Below, piece after piece: positions 1 to 9,503 of a stretch of 64,000 bases of DNA. The notes below the pieces were generated by a model. The model was not told the DNA's origin. It worked only from the letters and a program-made list of their open reading frames with translations, and did no database searches. Source of the DNA: Rhodocyclales bacterium GT-UBC (GTDB lineage Bacteria > Pseudomonadota > Gammaproteobacteria > Burkholderiales > Rhodocyclaceae). Position 1 is the first letter of the stretch. The number at the start of each line of letters is the position of its first letter. Both the position numbers and the translations under genes were made by a program. Location: positions 124,001 to 188,000 of the forward strand of contig QXPY01000002.1 in assembly GCA_003583745.1 (NCBI GenBank). Reading direction: 5' to 3'.

Positions 1-198
1 CTGATCGACGCGCAGGTTATGCATGATGCTGAACAGCCAGGCGCGCAGGTCGCTCCCCGCCCGCCATTGGGCGAAACGCGTCCAGGCCCGCTCCAGCGTG
101 TCCTGCACCAGATCGTCCGCGGCCGCCCGGTCGCCCAGCAGCGCCCGCGCGTAACGGCGCAGGCGGGGAATCTCGACCAGGATGTCGCGGCTATCCAT
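1..198 (-). CDS. ECF-type RNA polymerase sigma factor, N-terminal part (cut by window edge)
   Basis: The first 66 residues are visible and the gene runs off the left edge. They carry sigma-70 region 2: DDLVQDTLERAW at residues 28-39, then FAQWRAG and LRAWLFSIMHN, which in the family bind core polymerase and the -10 element. The ATG lies 8 bases after the stop of the upstream lipoprotein gene, so the two are probably co-transcribed. ECF factors often sit beside an envelope partner or anti-sigma factor; no anti-sigma factor is visible, but it could lie beyond the edge. The family call is firm from region 2; the regulon is unknown. Confidence 0.85.
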   Translation of the reverse strand, partial: MDSRDILVEIPRLRRYARALLGDRAAADDLVQDTLERAWTRFAQWRAGSDLRAWLFSIMHNLRVDQ

Positions 199-206
199 GC
201 GCGGCT

Positions 207-593
207 TCAGGGCTTGGCGACGTGCCAGACGTTGTTGAAGCCGTCGCCGGTGATATCGCCCGCCTTCTGGTCCTTGATCCAGAAGTACAGCGGCTTGCCC
301 TTGTAGGCCCATTGTTGCTTGCCGTCGTCGCGCTGCACGATGCTGTAGTCGCCGTGCGCCATCGCCCCGTCGGCGACGAACAGCGGCGGCCAATTGGTGG
401 CACACGGCCCGTTGCAGACGCTCTTGCCGCTGCCCGCCGTATCCTTGTCGAAGACGTACAGGGTCATGCCGTTACTGCCGGTCAGCATGCCGCCCGACTG
501 CATGGCCGGCGCCATCGGCCGGGTTTCGGCCATCGAGCAGGCGGCCAGCAGGCCGGCCAGACCCAGGGTAATGATCAGCGTGTTCGTTTTCAT
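207..593 (-). CDS. Secreted lipoprotein of the COG4315 repeat family
   Basis: A 128-residue protein with a signal peptide ending in the lipobox LLAAC, so it is probably a lipid-anchored envelope protein. The mature part has two copies of the family's repeat: GMTLYVFDKD followed by CNGPCATNWPP, then KPLYFWIKDQ followed by NNVWHV. The biochemical function of the family is not known. I chose the ATG at 593 because GAGGA lies just upstream and the signal peptide starts there; an in-frame extension to 647 adds an unlikely basic leader. It precedes the ECF sigma gene and is likely its operon partner. Confidence 0.85.
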   Translation of the reverse strand: MKTNTLIITLGLAGLLAACSMAETRPMAPAMQSGGMLTGSNGMTLYVFDKDTAGSGKSVCNGPCATNWPPLFVADGAMAHGDYSIVQRDDGKQQWAYKGKPLYFWIKDQKAGDITGDGFNNVWHVAKP

Positions 594-671
594 GATGTCC
601 TCCGTTGGTTTCGGGGTGCTACATCGAGATAAACGAAGGGCGCGCACGATTTATTCCGCCAACCGCAAAAC

Positions 672-1814
672 TCAGGCCGCAGCCAGACGCCACAAGGACG
701 TTACTTCGGCGGCCCGAGCCGCATGCAACGGATCGTCGGCGTCGCGCGCCTTGGGATGCTTCGGCCGGGTATCGAGGCGACCGATAACCTGCAGGCCGGC
801 CCCGGCGATCCAGCCGAGCAGCTCATCGCGGGAACGCAGGCCGAGGTGTTCGGCCAGGTCGGAGATGATCAGCCAGCCCTCTCCACCCGGCGTCAGATGC
901 GCCGCCAACCCGTCCAGAAAACCGCGCAGCATGCGCGAATCCGGGTCATAGACGGCGTACTCGACCGGCGAGCTGGGCTGTGCCGGCACCCAGGGCGGGT
1001 TGCAGATGACCAGCGGCGCCCGGCCTTCGGGGAAGAGGTCGGCGCGCAGCACCTCGACCTGCCCGGCAAAGCCCAGACGTTCGGCATTTTCGGCGGCACA
1101 GGCCAGGGCACGCGGATCCAGGTCGGTCGCGACAACGCGGCCGATACCGCGCTTGGCCAGCACTGCCGCCAGCACGCCGGAACCGGTTCCGATGTCGAAA
1201 GCCAGCTTGCAGCCAGCCGGCAAGGGCGCCTGGGCAACCAGGTCGACATATTCGCCGCGCACCGGCGAGAAGACACCGAAATGCGGATGGATGCGTGCCC
1301 CCAGCGCCGGCACCAGGGCGCCTTTCTTGCGCCACTCCCAGGCGCTGACCACGGCCAGCAGACCGCGCAAGGAGATCACCGAATCCTCGCCGCCTTCGCC
1401 CAGCGCGGCACGGCAGGCATCGGCCACCTCCTGGCCGCGACGCAGCTGAATGCGGTAGTCGGCGCCCAGCGGCACCAGCAATTGGCCGAGCAAGGCCGCC
1501 CGCCGCCCCTGGGCTTCGCGATGCTGCTGGAAGGCTTCGGCCAGCGAGGCCGGCTTGCTGATGGCGCCTGCGCGTGGCTTGCGATCCGCCCGGCGGGCCA
1601 GGGCCTGCAACAGGTTGCGGGCATTCTGGTAATCGCCGCGCCAGAGCAGCGCTGTCCCCTGCGCCGCCAGCCGATAGGCGGCATCGGCCTTCAGGGTGTC
1701 GTCGGCGATGACGACATTTTGCGGCGGTGGCAAGCCGGCTTCGGAGCGCCAGCGGGCGCGGTGTTCGGCACCGGCTTCCTGCCAGCGGATGAGGGGATGG
1801 GCATCTGAAATCAT
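672..1814 (-). CDS. Class I SAM-dependent methyltransferase with NPPW motif
   Basis: A 380-residue protein. The C-terminal half is a Rossmann methyltransferase: motif I DIGTGSGVL begins near residue 207, the acidic motif ATDLDP follows, and the catalytic-type NPPW is at 272-275. NPPY/W motifs are typical of enzymes that methylate exocyclic nitrogens of nucleic acid bases or glutamine in proteins (RsmC, HemK and relatives). The N-terminal 190 residues are helical and not recognised. It is divergent from the MoxR gene. The substrate cannot be told from sequence; a rRNA or protein target is the family expectation. Confidence 0.8.
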   Translation of the reverse strand: MISDAHPLIRWQEAGAEHRARWRSEAGLPPPQNVVIADDTLKADAAYRLAAQGTALLWRGDYQNARNLLQALARRADRKPRAGAISKPASLAEAFQQHREAQGRRAALLGQLLVPLGADYRIQLRRGQEVADACRAALGEGGEDSVISLRGLLAVVSAWEWRKKGALVPALGARIHPHFGVFSPVRGEYVDLVAQAPLPAGCKLAFDIGTGSGVLAAVLAKRGIGRVVATDLDPRALACAAENAERLGFAGQVEVLRADLFPEGRAPLVICNPPWVPAQPSSPVEYAVYDPDSRMLRGFLDGLAAHLTPGGEGWLIISDLAEHLGLRSRDELLGWIAGAGLQVIGRLDTRPKHPKARDADDPLHAARAAEVTSLWRLAAA

Positions 1815-1892
1815 GCGGCATTGTAGGCCAGATGGCGCCCCGCTTTGCCCTTACAATTCATCGACATCGACTGCCAAACCGGGAAGCCCGCC

Positions 1893-2735
1893 ATGAAATT
1901 CGAAGGAACCGAAAGCTACGTTGCCACCCGCGACCTGACCCTGGCGGTCAACGCCGCCGTCGCGCTGCAGCGGCCCTTGCTCATCAAGGGCGAGCCGGGC
2001 ACCGGCAAGACGCTGCTCGCCGAGGAAGTGGCGCGCTCGCTCGGCATGCCGCTGTTCGAATGGCACATCAAGTCGACCACCAAGGCACAGCAGGGCCTTT
2101 ACGAATACGACGCGGTCTCCCGCCTGCGCGACTCGCAGCTCGGCGACCCGCGCGTCGCCGACATCGCGCACTACATCGTGCATGGCGTGCTGTGGCAGGC
2201 CTTCGAATGCGAGCAACCGTCGGTAGTGCTGATCGACGAAATCGACAAGGCCGACATCGAATTCCCCAACGATCTGCTGCGCGAGCTCGACCGCATGGAA
2301 TTCCACTGCTACGAGCTGCACAAGACGATCAAGGCCAAACACCGGCCGCTGATCATCATCACCTCGAACAACGAGAAGGAATTGCCAGACGCCTTCCTGC
2401 GCCGCTGCTTCTTCCATTACATCAAGTTCCCGGACAAGGCGACCATGCAACGCATCGTCGAAGTCCATTTCCCGGTGCTCAAGCAGGAACTGCTCAAGGA
2501 GGCGCTTGAAGTCTTCTTCGAGCTGCGCGAGGTGCCCGGCCTGAAGAAGAAGCCGTCGACCAGCGAACTGATCGACTGGCTGAAGCTGCTGCTGGCCGAG
2601 GACATCCCGCCCGAAGCCCTGCGTGCCAAGGAAGCCAAGGACGCCATCCCGCCGCTGCACGGCGCCCTGCTCAAGAACGAACAGGACGTGCACCTCTTCG
2701 AGCGCCTGGCTTTCATGGCCCGGCGCAAGCCGTAA
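1893..2735 (+). CDS. MoxR-family AAA+ ATPase
   Basis: A 280-residue AAA+ ATPase with Walker A GEPGTGKT (33-40), Walker B VVLIDEIDKAD from 111, and sensor 1 TSNNEKELPDAF. MoxR proteins act as chaperones that mature or insert cofactors into partner complexes, usually together with a von Willebrand factor A protein. Exactly such a partner starts 15 bases downstream, which supports the pairing. The start was placed at the ATG that begins the AAA-type N-terminus; a longer form from 1845 lacks conserved sequence. The client of the pair is not visible. Confidence 0.9.
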   Translation: MKFEGTESYVATRDLTLAVNAAVALQRPLLIKGEPGTGKTLLAEEVARSLGMPLFEWHIKSTTKAQQGLYEYDAVSRLRDSQLGDPRVADIAHYIVHGVLWQAFECEQPSVVLIDEIDKADIEFPNDLLRELDRMEFHCYELHKTIKAKHRPLIIITSNNEKELPDAFLRRCFFHYIKFPDKATMQRIVEVHFPVLKQELLKEALEVFFELREVPGLKKKPSTSELIDWLKLLLAEDIPPEALRAKEAKDAIPPLHGALLKNEQDVHLFERLAFMARRKP

Positions 2736-2750
2736 AGCCCGGTCGCGTAA

Positions 2751-3926
2751 ATGCTCGTCGACTTTTTCCTGCACCTCAAGGCGCGCCAGCTGCCGGTATC
2801 GACCAACGAACTGCTGGCCCTGCTCGAAGCCTTGCAGGCGCGGCTGGTCAGCGGCAGCCTGGACGATTTCTACCTGCTGGCGCGCACCCTGCTGGTCAAG
2901 GACGAGGCGCTCTATGACCGCTTCGACCGTGCCTTCGGCGAGTACTTCAAGGGCATCGAGGCGCTGCCCGGCTTCGACGCTCTGATTCCCGAGGAATGGC
3001 TGGAACTCGCCGCCCGCAAGCACCTCTCGGAGGAAGACCGGGCGCGCCTGCAAAAGCTCAGCTACGAAAAACTGTTCGAGCAATTCAAGCAACGCCTGGC
3101 CGAGCAAAAGGAGCGCCACGCCGGCGGCAACAAGTGGATCGGCACCGCCGGCACCTCGCCCTATGGCCATGGCGGCTACAATCCGGAAGGCTTTCGCATC
3201 GGCGGCGACTCGGTCGGCAACCGGACGGCGATCAAGGTCTGGGAGCAACGCGAATTCCGCAATCTCGACGACTCGGTCGACCTCGGCGTGCGCAACATCA
3301 AGGTCGCCCTGCGCCGGCTGCGCCGCTTTGCCCGCAAAGGCGCCGCCACCGAACTCGATCTCGACGGCACCATCGCCGGCACCGCCCGCAACGGCGGCTG
3401 GCTCGACCTGCACCTGCGGCCGGAACGCCACAACGCGATCAAGGTCCTGCTCTTCCTCGACATCGGCGGCTCGATGGACGACCACATCCGCGAATGCGAG
3501 GAACTGTTCTCGGCCGCCCGTGCCGAATTCAAGCATCTCGAATACTTCTACTTCCACAACTGCATCTATGAAGGCGTCTGGCAGGACAACCGGCGGCGCC
3601 ACGACGAAAAGCGCTCGACCTGGGACGTCATCCACACCTACGGCCCGGACTACAAGCTGGTCTTCGTCGGCGATGCCAGCATGAGCCCCTACGAGATCGA
3701 CCGCCCGGGCGGCAGCGTCGAACACTGGAACAGCGAAGCCGGCGCCGTCTGGCTGCAGCGCATGCTCGCCACCTGGTCGCGCGCTGCCTGGCTCAATCCG
3801 CTGCCCGAGGCCTACTGGAACAACACCCCGTCGATCGGCATGATCCGCCGTCTGATCGGCAGCGAGCGCATGTTCCCGCTAACCATCGACGGCCTCGAAC
3901 GGGCCATGCGCAGCCTGTCGAAATAA
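2751..3926 (+). CDS. VWA-domain protein, CoxE-like partner of MoxR
   Basis: A 391-residue protein with a helical N-terminal region and a C-terminal von Willebrand A domain. The metal-ion-dependent adhesion site reads DIGGSMD (237-243), so the usual DxSxS is DxGxS; the later conserved GDASMSPYE supplies another MIDAS element. CoxE-like VWA proteins work with MoxR ATPases in assembling metalloenzymes or complexes. It lies 15 bases after the MoxR gene on the same strand, so one transcript is likely. The Gly in the MIDAS motif may weaken metal binding. No target enzyme is encoded nearby. Confidence 0.88.
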   Translation: MLVDFFLHLKARQLPVSTNELLALLEALQARLVSGSLDDFYLLARTLLVKDEALYDRFDRAFGEYFKGIEALPGFDALIPEEWLELAARKHLSEEDRARLQKLSYEKLFEQFKQRLAEQKERHAGGNKWIGTAGTSPYGHGGYNPEGFRIGGDSVGNRTAIKVWEQREFRNLDDSVDLGVRNIKVALRRLRRFARKGAATELDLDGTIAGTARNGGWLDLHLRPERHNAIKVLLFLDIGGSMDDHIRECEELFSAARAEFKHLEYFYFHNCIYEGVWQDNRRRHDEKRSTWDVIHTYGPDYKLVFVGDASMSPYEIDRPGGSVEHWNSEAGAVWLQRMLATWSRAAWLNPLPEAYWNNTPSIGMIRRLIGSERMFPLTIDGLERAMRSLSK

Positions 3927-4060
3927 TCGACGAGCCTGGTCGAGCCGATTATTACAAAAGTAAGGCAAGCGTGAATTAATCGATCTGCACTCCGCCGCTG
4001 TTGCACCGACAATGTCCCTACCCAGTGTCAGACTATTTCGACCCGTCTCCAGGACATGCC

Positions 4061-4831
4061 ATGGCCAGCACCAGCCCCCTGCACGCCGACAGCCTCATCG
4101 AAGCCGCCCTCTTCATCCGCAACCGTGGCCCTCAGGTGCTGCCCAGCGGACATCAGCAAGCCATGGCGAAACGACTGGCCCAACTGAACACGGCCATGGG
4201 CACCAACGATGCCGTCGCCAACGTCCACGTCGCCACCGCCCCGACCCGGCCGGAAAAGACGGCGCGTCGCGGCCTGAGCACCTGTCTGCTGACCGCCCTC
4301 GTCTCGGCCTTGCTTGGCGCTTCAGCAACATGGCTGATGACGACGCCAGCCACCGTACCGCCAGCGGCCCACTCACCGCAAAACCAGCTCGCCATGCCAG
4401 TGGGCGACAGACTCGAGACCGGCAGCGTCACGCTCGCCGCGTCGGCCACCCCGCAGGTGGCACCGCTCGCTACGGCAACGCCGCTGCAGGACGAAACCTT
4501 GGTCGAGGAAAAAATCGAGACTTGGCGTCAAGCCTGGACCCGACACGATACCGAGGCCTACCTCGCGACCTACAGCGACCGGTTCGCCCCGGCCGATGGC
4601 AGCAGCCGTGCCGACTGGGCAATGGCACGACGCAAGAAACTGGGCGGCAAGGCGGCGATCGATATCGCCATCAACGACCTCGCGCTTGAGCGTCTGGGCC
4701 CGGACCAGTTCCAGGTCCGCTTCCGCCAGGATTACGCCTCGGGCAGTTACCGGGAAGTCGGACGCGGCAAGACCTTGCTGCTGACACGCGAACAAGGCGA
4801 CTGGAAAATCCTGCGCGAACAGCAGGACTGA
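4061..4831 (+). CDS. Membrane-anchored protein with Cds6/SnoaL-like C-terminal domain
   Basis: A 256-residue protein: a cytoplasmic segment, one membrane helix around LLTALVSALLGASATWLM, a Pro/Ala-rich linker, and a C-terminal domain from about 150 (ETWRQAWTRHDTEAYL to the end) resembling the NTF2/SnoaL-like domain found after L,D-transpeptidase Cds6. Such domains bind ligands or partners in the periplasm; no catalytic residues are evident. The start is the ATG at 4061, with CCAGGAC just upstream. It stands alone between the VWA gene and the RNase P RNA gene. Function unknown. Confidence 0.7.
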   Translation: MASTSPLHADSLIEAALFIRNRGPQVLPSGHQQAMAKRLAQLNTAMGTNDAVANVHVATAPTRPEKTARRGLSTCLLTALVSALLGASATWLMTTPATVPPAAHSPQNQLAMPVGDRLETGSVTLAASATPQVAPLATATPLQDETLVEEKIETWRQAWTRHDTEAYLATYSDRFAPADGSSRADWAMARRKKLGGKAAIDIAINDLALERLGPDQFQVRFRQDYASGSYREVGRGKTLLLTREQGDWKILREQQD

Positions 4832-4855
4832 AACGTCCGTCGATTGCAGCAGATT

Positions 4856-5267
4856 GGAAAGCCGGCCGATAAGCCGGGTTCTGTTCCCCCCTTGCGGGGT
4901 TCGGCAATCATTCCTCTAGGCCTGCCGTCACCGACAGGCTCAAGCAACCTACCCGGAAGCAGCGCGGGCCACGCCTCAGCTTCCCTATTTGGTTTTGCTC
5001 CGGATGGGGTTTACCGTGCCGTCCGCCGTTACCGTGGACGCGGTGAGCTCTTACCTCGCCGTTTCACCCTTACCTGATCCTTGAGCCGTTGCCGCTGCAA
5101 GCAGCGGCGAAGCTCAAGGCCATCGGCGGTCTGTTCTCTGTTGCACTTTCCGTTGCCTTGGGTCTTGCGACCGTATAGCACCCAGCCGTTAACTGGCATC
5201 CCGCCCAATGGAGCCCGGACTTTCCTCCCGACACTTGCGTGTCCAGCGATTGCCTGGCCGACTTTCC
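4856..5267 (-). ncRNA. rnpB: RNase P RNA, bacterial class A
   Basis: Read on the minus strand this region has the diagnostic conserved blocks of bacterial RNase P RNA: GAGGAAAGTCCGGGCTCC near the 5' end, AACAGAGA and CCGCCGATGGCC, GGTAAGGGTGAAACGG, and the 3' block GAACCCGGCTTATCGGCC. The ends GGAAAG and CTTTCC pair to form helix P1, which sets the limits. It is the catalytic RNA that matures tRNA 5' ends. A few 3' bases may be missing or extra. Confidence 0.95.
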
Positions 5268-5274
5268 GGGGCGG

Positions 5275-5280
5275 ATTATA
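5275..5280 (-). promoter_or_regulatory. -10 element of rnpB
   Basis: A perfect TATAAT on the minus strand lies about 8 bases before the inferred 5' end of RNase P RNA, as expected for a strong sigma-70 promoter. The -35 region is weak (CTGAGG or ACTGAG, about 17-18 bases further up). Confidence 0.7.
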
Positions 5281-5373
5281 CGCCCAGGCTCCGATATCCC
5301 TCAGTCCGTGAAATATTTAACTGACAGGCCGCCCCCGAGCAGATATGCTAATGGCAAAAAATAATTCCTGAAC

Positions 5374-5967
5374 ATGCCGACAGAGCTGATTGGGGAGCAG
5401 CAAACTGACATGAAGCACAGTGCACTCCGGCGCGCCATCGAACTAGGCGATTTACGCGCCGTTCAAGCTGCCATCGAGAACGGCGCGAATATCGAAGAAG
5501 CGGACATCCACGGCGATCCCGGTCTGCCGCTTCGTATCGCCTGTTTCCAGGGACATAGCGAAATCGTGCGCGAGCTGCTCCGGCACGGTGCCAACATCCA
5601 CGCCCCCAACGCCCACGGCGCCGATGGCCCGATCCGCATCGCCACCCGCGCCCAACACCAGCAGATCGTCAAGCTCCTGCTCGAACACGGCGCCGAACTG
5701 CCCGACGCGCCGGCCGACAGCAAGGCCGAGGACCGGCGCAAACGCCGCGAACGGCGCAAACGCAATGCCGGACCGCCGGCAGGCTTATCGGAACGGCGCA
5801 ATCAGGAAGACCGTCGCGTCACCAGTGTCCGGGAAATCGTGCTCGACGAGGCGCAGTGGGAAAACTACTTCAGCCAGAGCCGGCCGACCGCCACCCCGAC
5901 GCCATTCCCGCCGCTTTTCGATCCCACCGAACACGCCTCCCATATCCTCGACCGGGCGCGCGACTAG
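5374..5967 (+). CDS. Ankyrin-repeat protein
   Basis: A 197-residue protein with two to three ankyrin repeats in the first 110 residues (ALRRAIELGDLRAVQAAIEN, then LPLRIACFQGHSEIVRELLR and PIRIATRAQHQQIVKLLLEH), followed by a highly basic segment rich in Arg/Lys (RKRRERRKRN) and a polar tail. Ankyrin repeats bind proteins; the basic stretch could bind nucleic acid or acidic surfaces, but this is inference. A second start at 5410 (MKHSALRR) fits the first repeat better and has GGGGAG upstream at longer spacing. Its stop shares CTAG with the convergent Lrp gene. Confidence 0.8.
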   Translation: MPTELIGEQQTDMKHSALRRAIELGDLRAVQAAIENGANIEEADIHGDPGLPLRIACFQGHSEIVRELLRHGANIHAPNAHGADGPIRIATRAQHQQIVKLLLEHGAELPDAPADSKAEDRRKRRERRKRNAGPPAGLSERRNQEDRRVTSVREIVLDEAQWENYFSQSRPTATPTPFPPLFDPTEHASHILDRARD

Positions 5968-6437
5968 GCCTTTTCGCCAAGCGGCAGGCAGGCCCGGTCG
6001 ATCACCTTGCGCAGCACGAAGCTGGTGTGCACCCCGGTGACACCCTGGATGCGGGTGATCTTGTTGAGCAGCAGGTCCTGGTAAGCATCCATGTCCTTGA
6101 CCACCACCTTGAGCAGGTAGTCCGACTGCTGGCCGGTAATCAGCAGACACTCGAGCACTTCCGGGATATCGGTAATGGTCGCTTCCAGATTGGCGAAGCG
6201 CTCCGGCGTATGCTGGTCCATTGAAATCCCGATCAAGGCCATCAGCGTCAAGCCGAGTTTCTTGGCATCGAGCTGGGCGCGATAACCCGTAATCAGCCCG
6301 GACTCTTCCAGCGTCCGGACCCGGCGCAGGCAGGGCGAAGGCGACAAGCCAATGCGGTCGGCCAGATCCTGGTTGCTGATCCGACCATCCTGCTGCAACA
6401 GTTCAAGAATTAGCCGATCGTAACGGTCGAGTTGCAC
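5964..6437 (-). CDS. Lrp/AsnC-family transcriptional regulator
   Basis: A 157-residue regulator: N-terminal winged helix-turn-helix (LDRYDRLILELLQQDGRISN, then LADRIGLSPSPCLRRVRTLE) and C-terminal RAM/ACT ligand domain from about 65 (LMALIGISMDQH). The family forms octamers that sense amino acids. It is divergent from leuA across an AT-rich 173-bp region, so it may control leuA and itself in response to leucine or a related amino acid. That link is inferred from position. Confidence 0.93.
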   Translation of the reverse strand: MQLDRYDRLILELLQQDGRISNQDLADRIGLSPSPCLRRVRTLEESGLITGYRAQLDAKKLGLTLMALIGISMDQHTPERFANLEATITDIPEVLECLLITGQQSDYLLKVVVKDMDAYQDLLLNKITRIQGVTGVHTSFVLRKVIDRACLPLGEKA

Positions 6438-6494
6438 GATATTTCCCTCAATTTTCCATTGGCGAAATATTAATCCATAAAATTTTAATTACTA

Positions 6495-6507
6495 GCAATT
6501 AAATTGC
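6495..6507. promoter_or_regulatory. AT-rich inverted repeat between lrp-type gene and leuA
   Basis: GCAATT-A-AATTGC, a 6-1-6 inverted repeat inside the AT-rich stretch (roughly 6430-6530) between the divergent Lrp-type regulator and leuA. Lrp-family operators are short AT-rich palindromes, so it is a candidate operator. No binding data. Confidence 0.4.
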
Positions 6508-6610
6508 CAATTCAAAGCAATTCAGCACACAAAACGCAAGCACCTGCCGGGGCATTTTCCGTAAGATTCACCCCATCGAATTCAATCATTCCGCCCAACG
6601 GAGTCGCACC

Positions 6611-8305
6611 ATGAAAAAGAATCCTGCCGCCAAATACGTTGCCTTCCCCCCGGTCCAGCTTGCCGACCGGCAATGGCCGAACCGCACCATCACGACGCCG
6701 CCGATCTGGATGAGCACCGACCTCCGCGACGGCAACCAGGCCCTTTTCGAGCCGATGAACGCCGACAAGAAGATGCAGATGTTCAAGACCCTCTGCGCCA
6801 TCGGCTTCAAGGAAATCGAGATTGCCTTCCCGTCCGCCTCCGAAACGGAATTCGGCTTCGTGCGCGGCCTCATCGAAGGCGGCCACATTCCTGACGATGT
6901 CACCATCGAAGTTCTCACCCAGGCCCGCGAACATCTCATCCGCCGCACTTTCGAATCGCTCAAGGGCGCGAAGAAGGCCATCGTCCACGTCTATAACGCC
7001 ACCTGCAAAACCTTCCGCGACAACGTCTTCGGCATGAGCAAGGCAGAGGTTGTGGCCATGGCCACCGACGCCGTCCGCCTCATCCGTACGCTTGCCGAGG
7101 AAATGCCGGAAACCGAGATCACGCTCGAATACAGCCCGGAACTCTTCACCGCCACCGAGCTCGATTTCGCCAAGGAAGTCTGCGATGCCGTCACCGAAAC
7201 CTGGGGCGCCACGCCGCAGCGCAAGGTCATCCTCAACCTCCCGACCACGGTCGAGATCGCGACGCCCAACATCTACGCCGACCAGATCGAGTGGATGCAC
7301 CGCAACCTCGAGCGCCGCGACAGCGTCATCATCAGCCTCCACCCGCACAACGACCGGGGCACCGCCGTCGCCGCCGCCGAACTCGGCCTCATGGCCGGCG
7401 CCGACCGCGTCGAGGGTTGTCTTTTCGGCAACGGCGAGCGCACCGGCAACGTCGACCTCGTCACCCTTGCCCTCAACATGCACACCCAGGGCGTCGATCC
7501 GCAACTCGACTTCTCGGACATCAACGCCGTCGCCCGCACTTTCGAACACTGCACCCAGCTCCCGATCCACCCACGCCACCCATACGTCGGGGATCTCGTT
7601 TTCACGGCCTTCTCCGGCTCCCACCAGGACGCCATCAAGAAGGGGTTTGCCGCTCAAAAGGCGGATGAGCAATGGGCGGTGCCCTATCTCCCGATCGACC
7701 CGGCCGACGTCGGCCGCAGCTACGACTCGGTGATCCGCGTCAATAGCCAGTCGGGCAAGGGCGGTATCGCCTACCTGATGGAGACCGAGCACGGCATCGT
7801 CATGCCGCGCCGCCTCCAGGTCGAGTTCTCGGGCGTCGTCCAGCAGCACACCGACACCCACGGCGGCGAAGTCAGCGCCGAGGCAATCTGGAATCTCTTC
7901 GCGCAAACCTACCTCGATGCCGCGAGTCCCGTGCGCTACCGCGAGCACCATCTCTACGAACATGGCAGCGCCCAGGGCATCCGCCTCACGGTCGATATCG
8001 ACGGCACGCCGCACATCCTCACCGGCGAAGGCAACGGCCCGATCAATGCCGCCGTGCATGCCTTGCAGAGCGCCGGCATCCAGATCCAGGTGCGCAGCTA
8101 CGAGGAGCGCTCGATGGTACCGATGGGCGAGGATGGCAATGCCCGCGCCTGTGCCTTCATGGAAATCGCCAGCAAGGGCAACGGCGAATGCTACGGCGTC
8201 GGGGTGGACAGCAATATCGTCACCGCCTCGATCAAGGCCTTGCTCAGCGGCGTCAATCGCATCGGTGCCGGCCGGGCTCGCGAAGCCGGCCAGCAAGCCG
8301 CCTGA
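6611..8305 (+). CDS. leuA: 2-isopropylmalate synthase
   Basis: A 564-residue enzyme that condenses acetyl-CoA with 2-oxoisovalerate, the first step of leucine synthesis. The N-terminal TIM barrel starts with the family signature [11 protein letters not shown], and carries the catalytic metal-site region [17 protein letters not shown]. The C-terminal regulatory (leucine-binding) domain spans roughly 440-550 and includes the conserved end [20 protein letters not shown]. Length matches the long LeuA type. It is divergent from an Lrp-type gene. A hairpin follows the stop. Confidence 0.95.
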   Translation: MKKNPAAKYVAFPPVQLADRQWPNRTITTPPIWMSTDLRDGNQALFEPMNADKKMQMFKTLCAIGFKEIEIAFPSASETEFGFVRGLIEGGHIPDDVTIEVLTQAREHLIRRTFESLKGAKKAIVHVYNATCKTFRDNVFGMSKAEVVAMATDAVRLIRTLAEEMPETEITLEYSPELFTATELDFAKEVCDAVTETWGATPQRKVILNLPTTVEIATPNIYADQIEWMHRNLERRDSVIISLHPHNDRGTAVAAAELGLMAGADRVEGCLFGNGERTGNVDLVTLALNMHTQGVDPQLDFSDINAVARTFEHCTQLPIHPRHPYVGDLVFTAFSGSHQDAIKKGFAAQKADEQWAVPYLPIDPADVGRSYDSVIRVNSQSGKGGIAYLMETEHGIVMPRRLQVEFSGVVQQHTDTHGGEVSAEAIWNLFAQTYLDAASPVRYREHHLYEHGSAQGIRLTVDIDGTPHILTGEGNGPINAAVHALQSAGIQIQVRSYEERSMVPMGEDGNARACAFMEIASKGNGECYGVGVDSNIVTASIKALLSGVNRIGAGRAREAGQQAA

Positions 8306-8312
8306 GGCTCGC

Positions 8313-8343
8313 CAGTCCCTTGCCGACCTTCGGCAAGGGACTG
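8313..8343 (+). terminator. Hairpin after leuA
   Basis: A perfect 14-bp stem (8313-8326 with 8330-8343) and a 3-base loop, 8 bases after the leuA stop. No T-run follows directly; a second weaker hairpin (AATTTCCGG with CCGGAATT) runs to about 8369 and ends in TTTT. Together they probably stop or stabilise the leuA transcript. Confidence 0.65.
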
Positions 8344-8594
8344 AATTTCCGGCTCTTTCCGGAATTTTCCTTGCCACGCCGGGGTCAGCCGCGTAAGATG
8401 CGGCCAGCGCTGAACCGCAAGGCTTCAGCCTCACCGTTCTGCCCCGCGTAAATGCCGTCCCCTGCCAGCCCCGCTGTTCCTTCCCGCCGGCACGCTGAAC
8501 CCACCATTTCCCCGTCGCAAAGCGCCATTCAAAAGCTCACCTGAGCGCGTCCGGTTTTTTCCGGCGCAGCAGGCGGGATGACTTCAGGGAATTC

Positions 8595-9485
8595 ATGGTT
8601 CGCATCCAGTTCGCAATCGATCTTCATTATGAACTGAACTATTCGGGCGCCGATTTCGTCTTCAACATCCACGCCGCCCAGACCGCCAGCCAGGCCATCG
8701 TCAGCGAAAAACTGCTGATCAGCCAGCCGGCAACGCCAAACATCCAGACCGACCCGCTCACTCATTCCCGCTTCCTGCGCCTCAACGCCGCCCCCGGCCC
8801 GCTGCACCTGTCCTACTCGGCGACGCTGGATATCGACCACCACGTCGCCAATCCCGACACCATCGGCGAAACGCCGGTCGCCGAGCTGCCGCTTTCGGTA
8901 CTGACCTACATCTACCCCAGCCGCTATTGCCAGTCCGACCGGCTGGCCATGCTGGCGATCAGCGAATTCGGCGCACTGCCCAAGGGTTACCGCCGCGTCG
9001 AGGCGATCCAGGCCTGGGTCCGCCGCACCGTCACCTTCCGCGGCGCCAGCAGCAGTTCGACCACCTCGGCGATCGACACGCTGACCGACCGCGTCGGCGT
9101 CTGTCGCGACTTCGCCCACCTGATGATCGCCATCTGCCGCGCCCTCAACATTCCGGCGCGCTTCACCACCGGCATCGACTTCGGTGCCGATCCGGCCCTC
9201 GGCCCGACCGATTTCCACGCCTACGTCGAGGTTTATCTCGACCAGCGCTGGTACATCTTCGACCCTTCCGGCACGGCCATTCCGATGGGCTTCATCCGCA
9301 TCGGCACCGGCCGCGATGCGGCCGACGTATCCTTCGCCACCATTTTTGGCGGTGCCGTTTCACCCCCGCCATTGATCTCGGTCATGGCACTGACCGAGCC
9401 GGGCCAGGCGTGGGAAACGCCCCGCCACCGTCCGGAAGCCCTGTCCACCGACGCCATGGTCGACAGTGGCCGGCCAACTATTTAA
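8595..9485 (+). CDS. Transglutaminase-like cysteine protease family protein
   Basis: A 296-residue cytoplasmic protein with a beta-rich N-terminal domain and a transglutaminase core. The triad is visible: Cys in GVCRDFAHLMIAICR, His in DFHAYVEVY, Asp in WYIFDPSG. Members act as proteases or amidases, often beside ATP-grasp/alpha-E proteins; those partners are absent here. GGGAA precedes the ATG. It is followed after 18 bases by infA on the same strand. The substrate is unknown. Confidence 0.88.
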   Translation: MVRIQFAIDLHYELNYSGADFVFNIHAAQTASQAIVSEKLLISQPATPNIQTDPLTHSRFLRLNAAPGPLHLSYSATLDIDHHVANPDTIGETPVAELPLSVLTYIYPSRYCQSDRLAMLAISEFGALPKGYRRVEAIQAWVRRTVTFRGASSSSTTSAIDTLTDRVGVCRDFAHLMIAICRALNIPARFTTGIDFGADPALGPTDFHAYVEVYLDQRWYIFDPSGTAIPMGFIRIGTGRDAADVSFATIFGGAVSPPPLISVMALTEPGQAWETPRHRPEALSTDAMVDSGRPTI

Positions 9486-9503
9486 TCGTTAGGAGAAACA
9501 CCT

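Noticed and set aside
1851-3725. A 624-codon open frame antisense to the MoxR and VWA genes
   Set aside because: It mirrors two clear genes, has no recognisable domain and is a common by-product of GC-rich codon use.
6512-8434. A 640-codon open frame antisense to leuA
   Set aside because: leuA is unambiguous on the other strand; the frame shows no family and repetitive Val/Asp/Gly composition.
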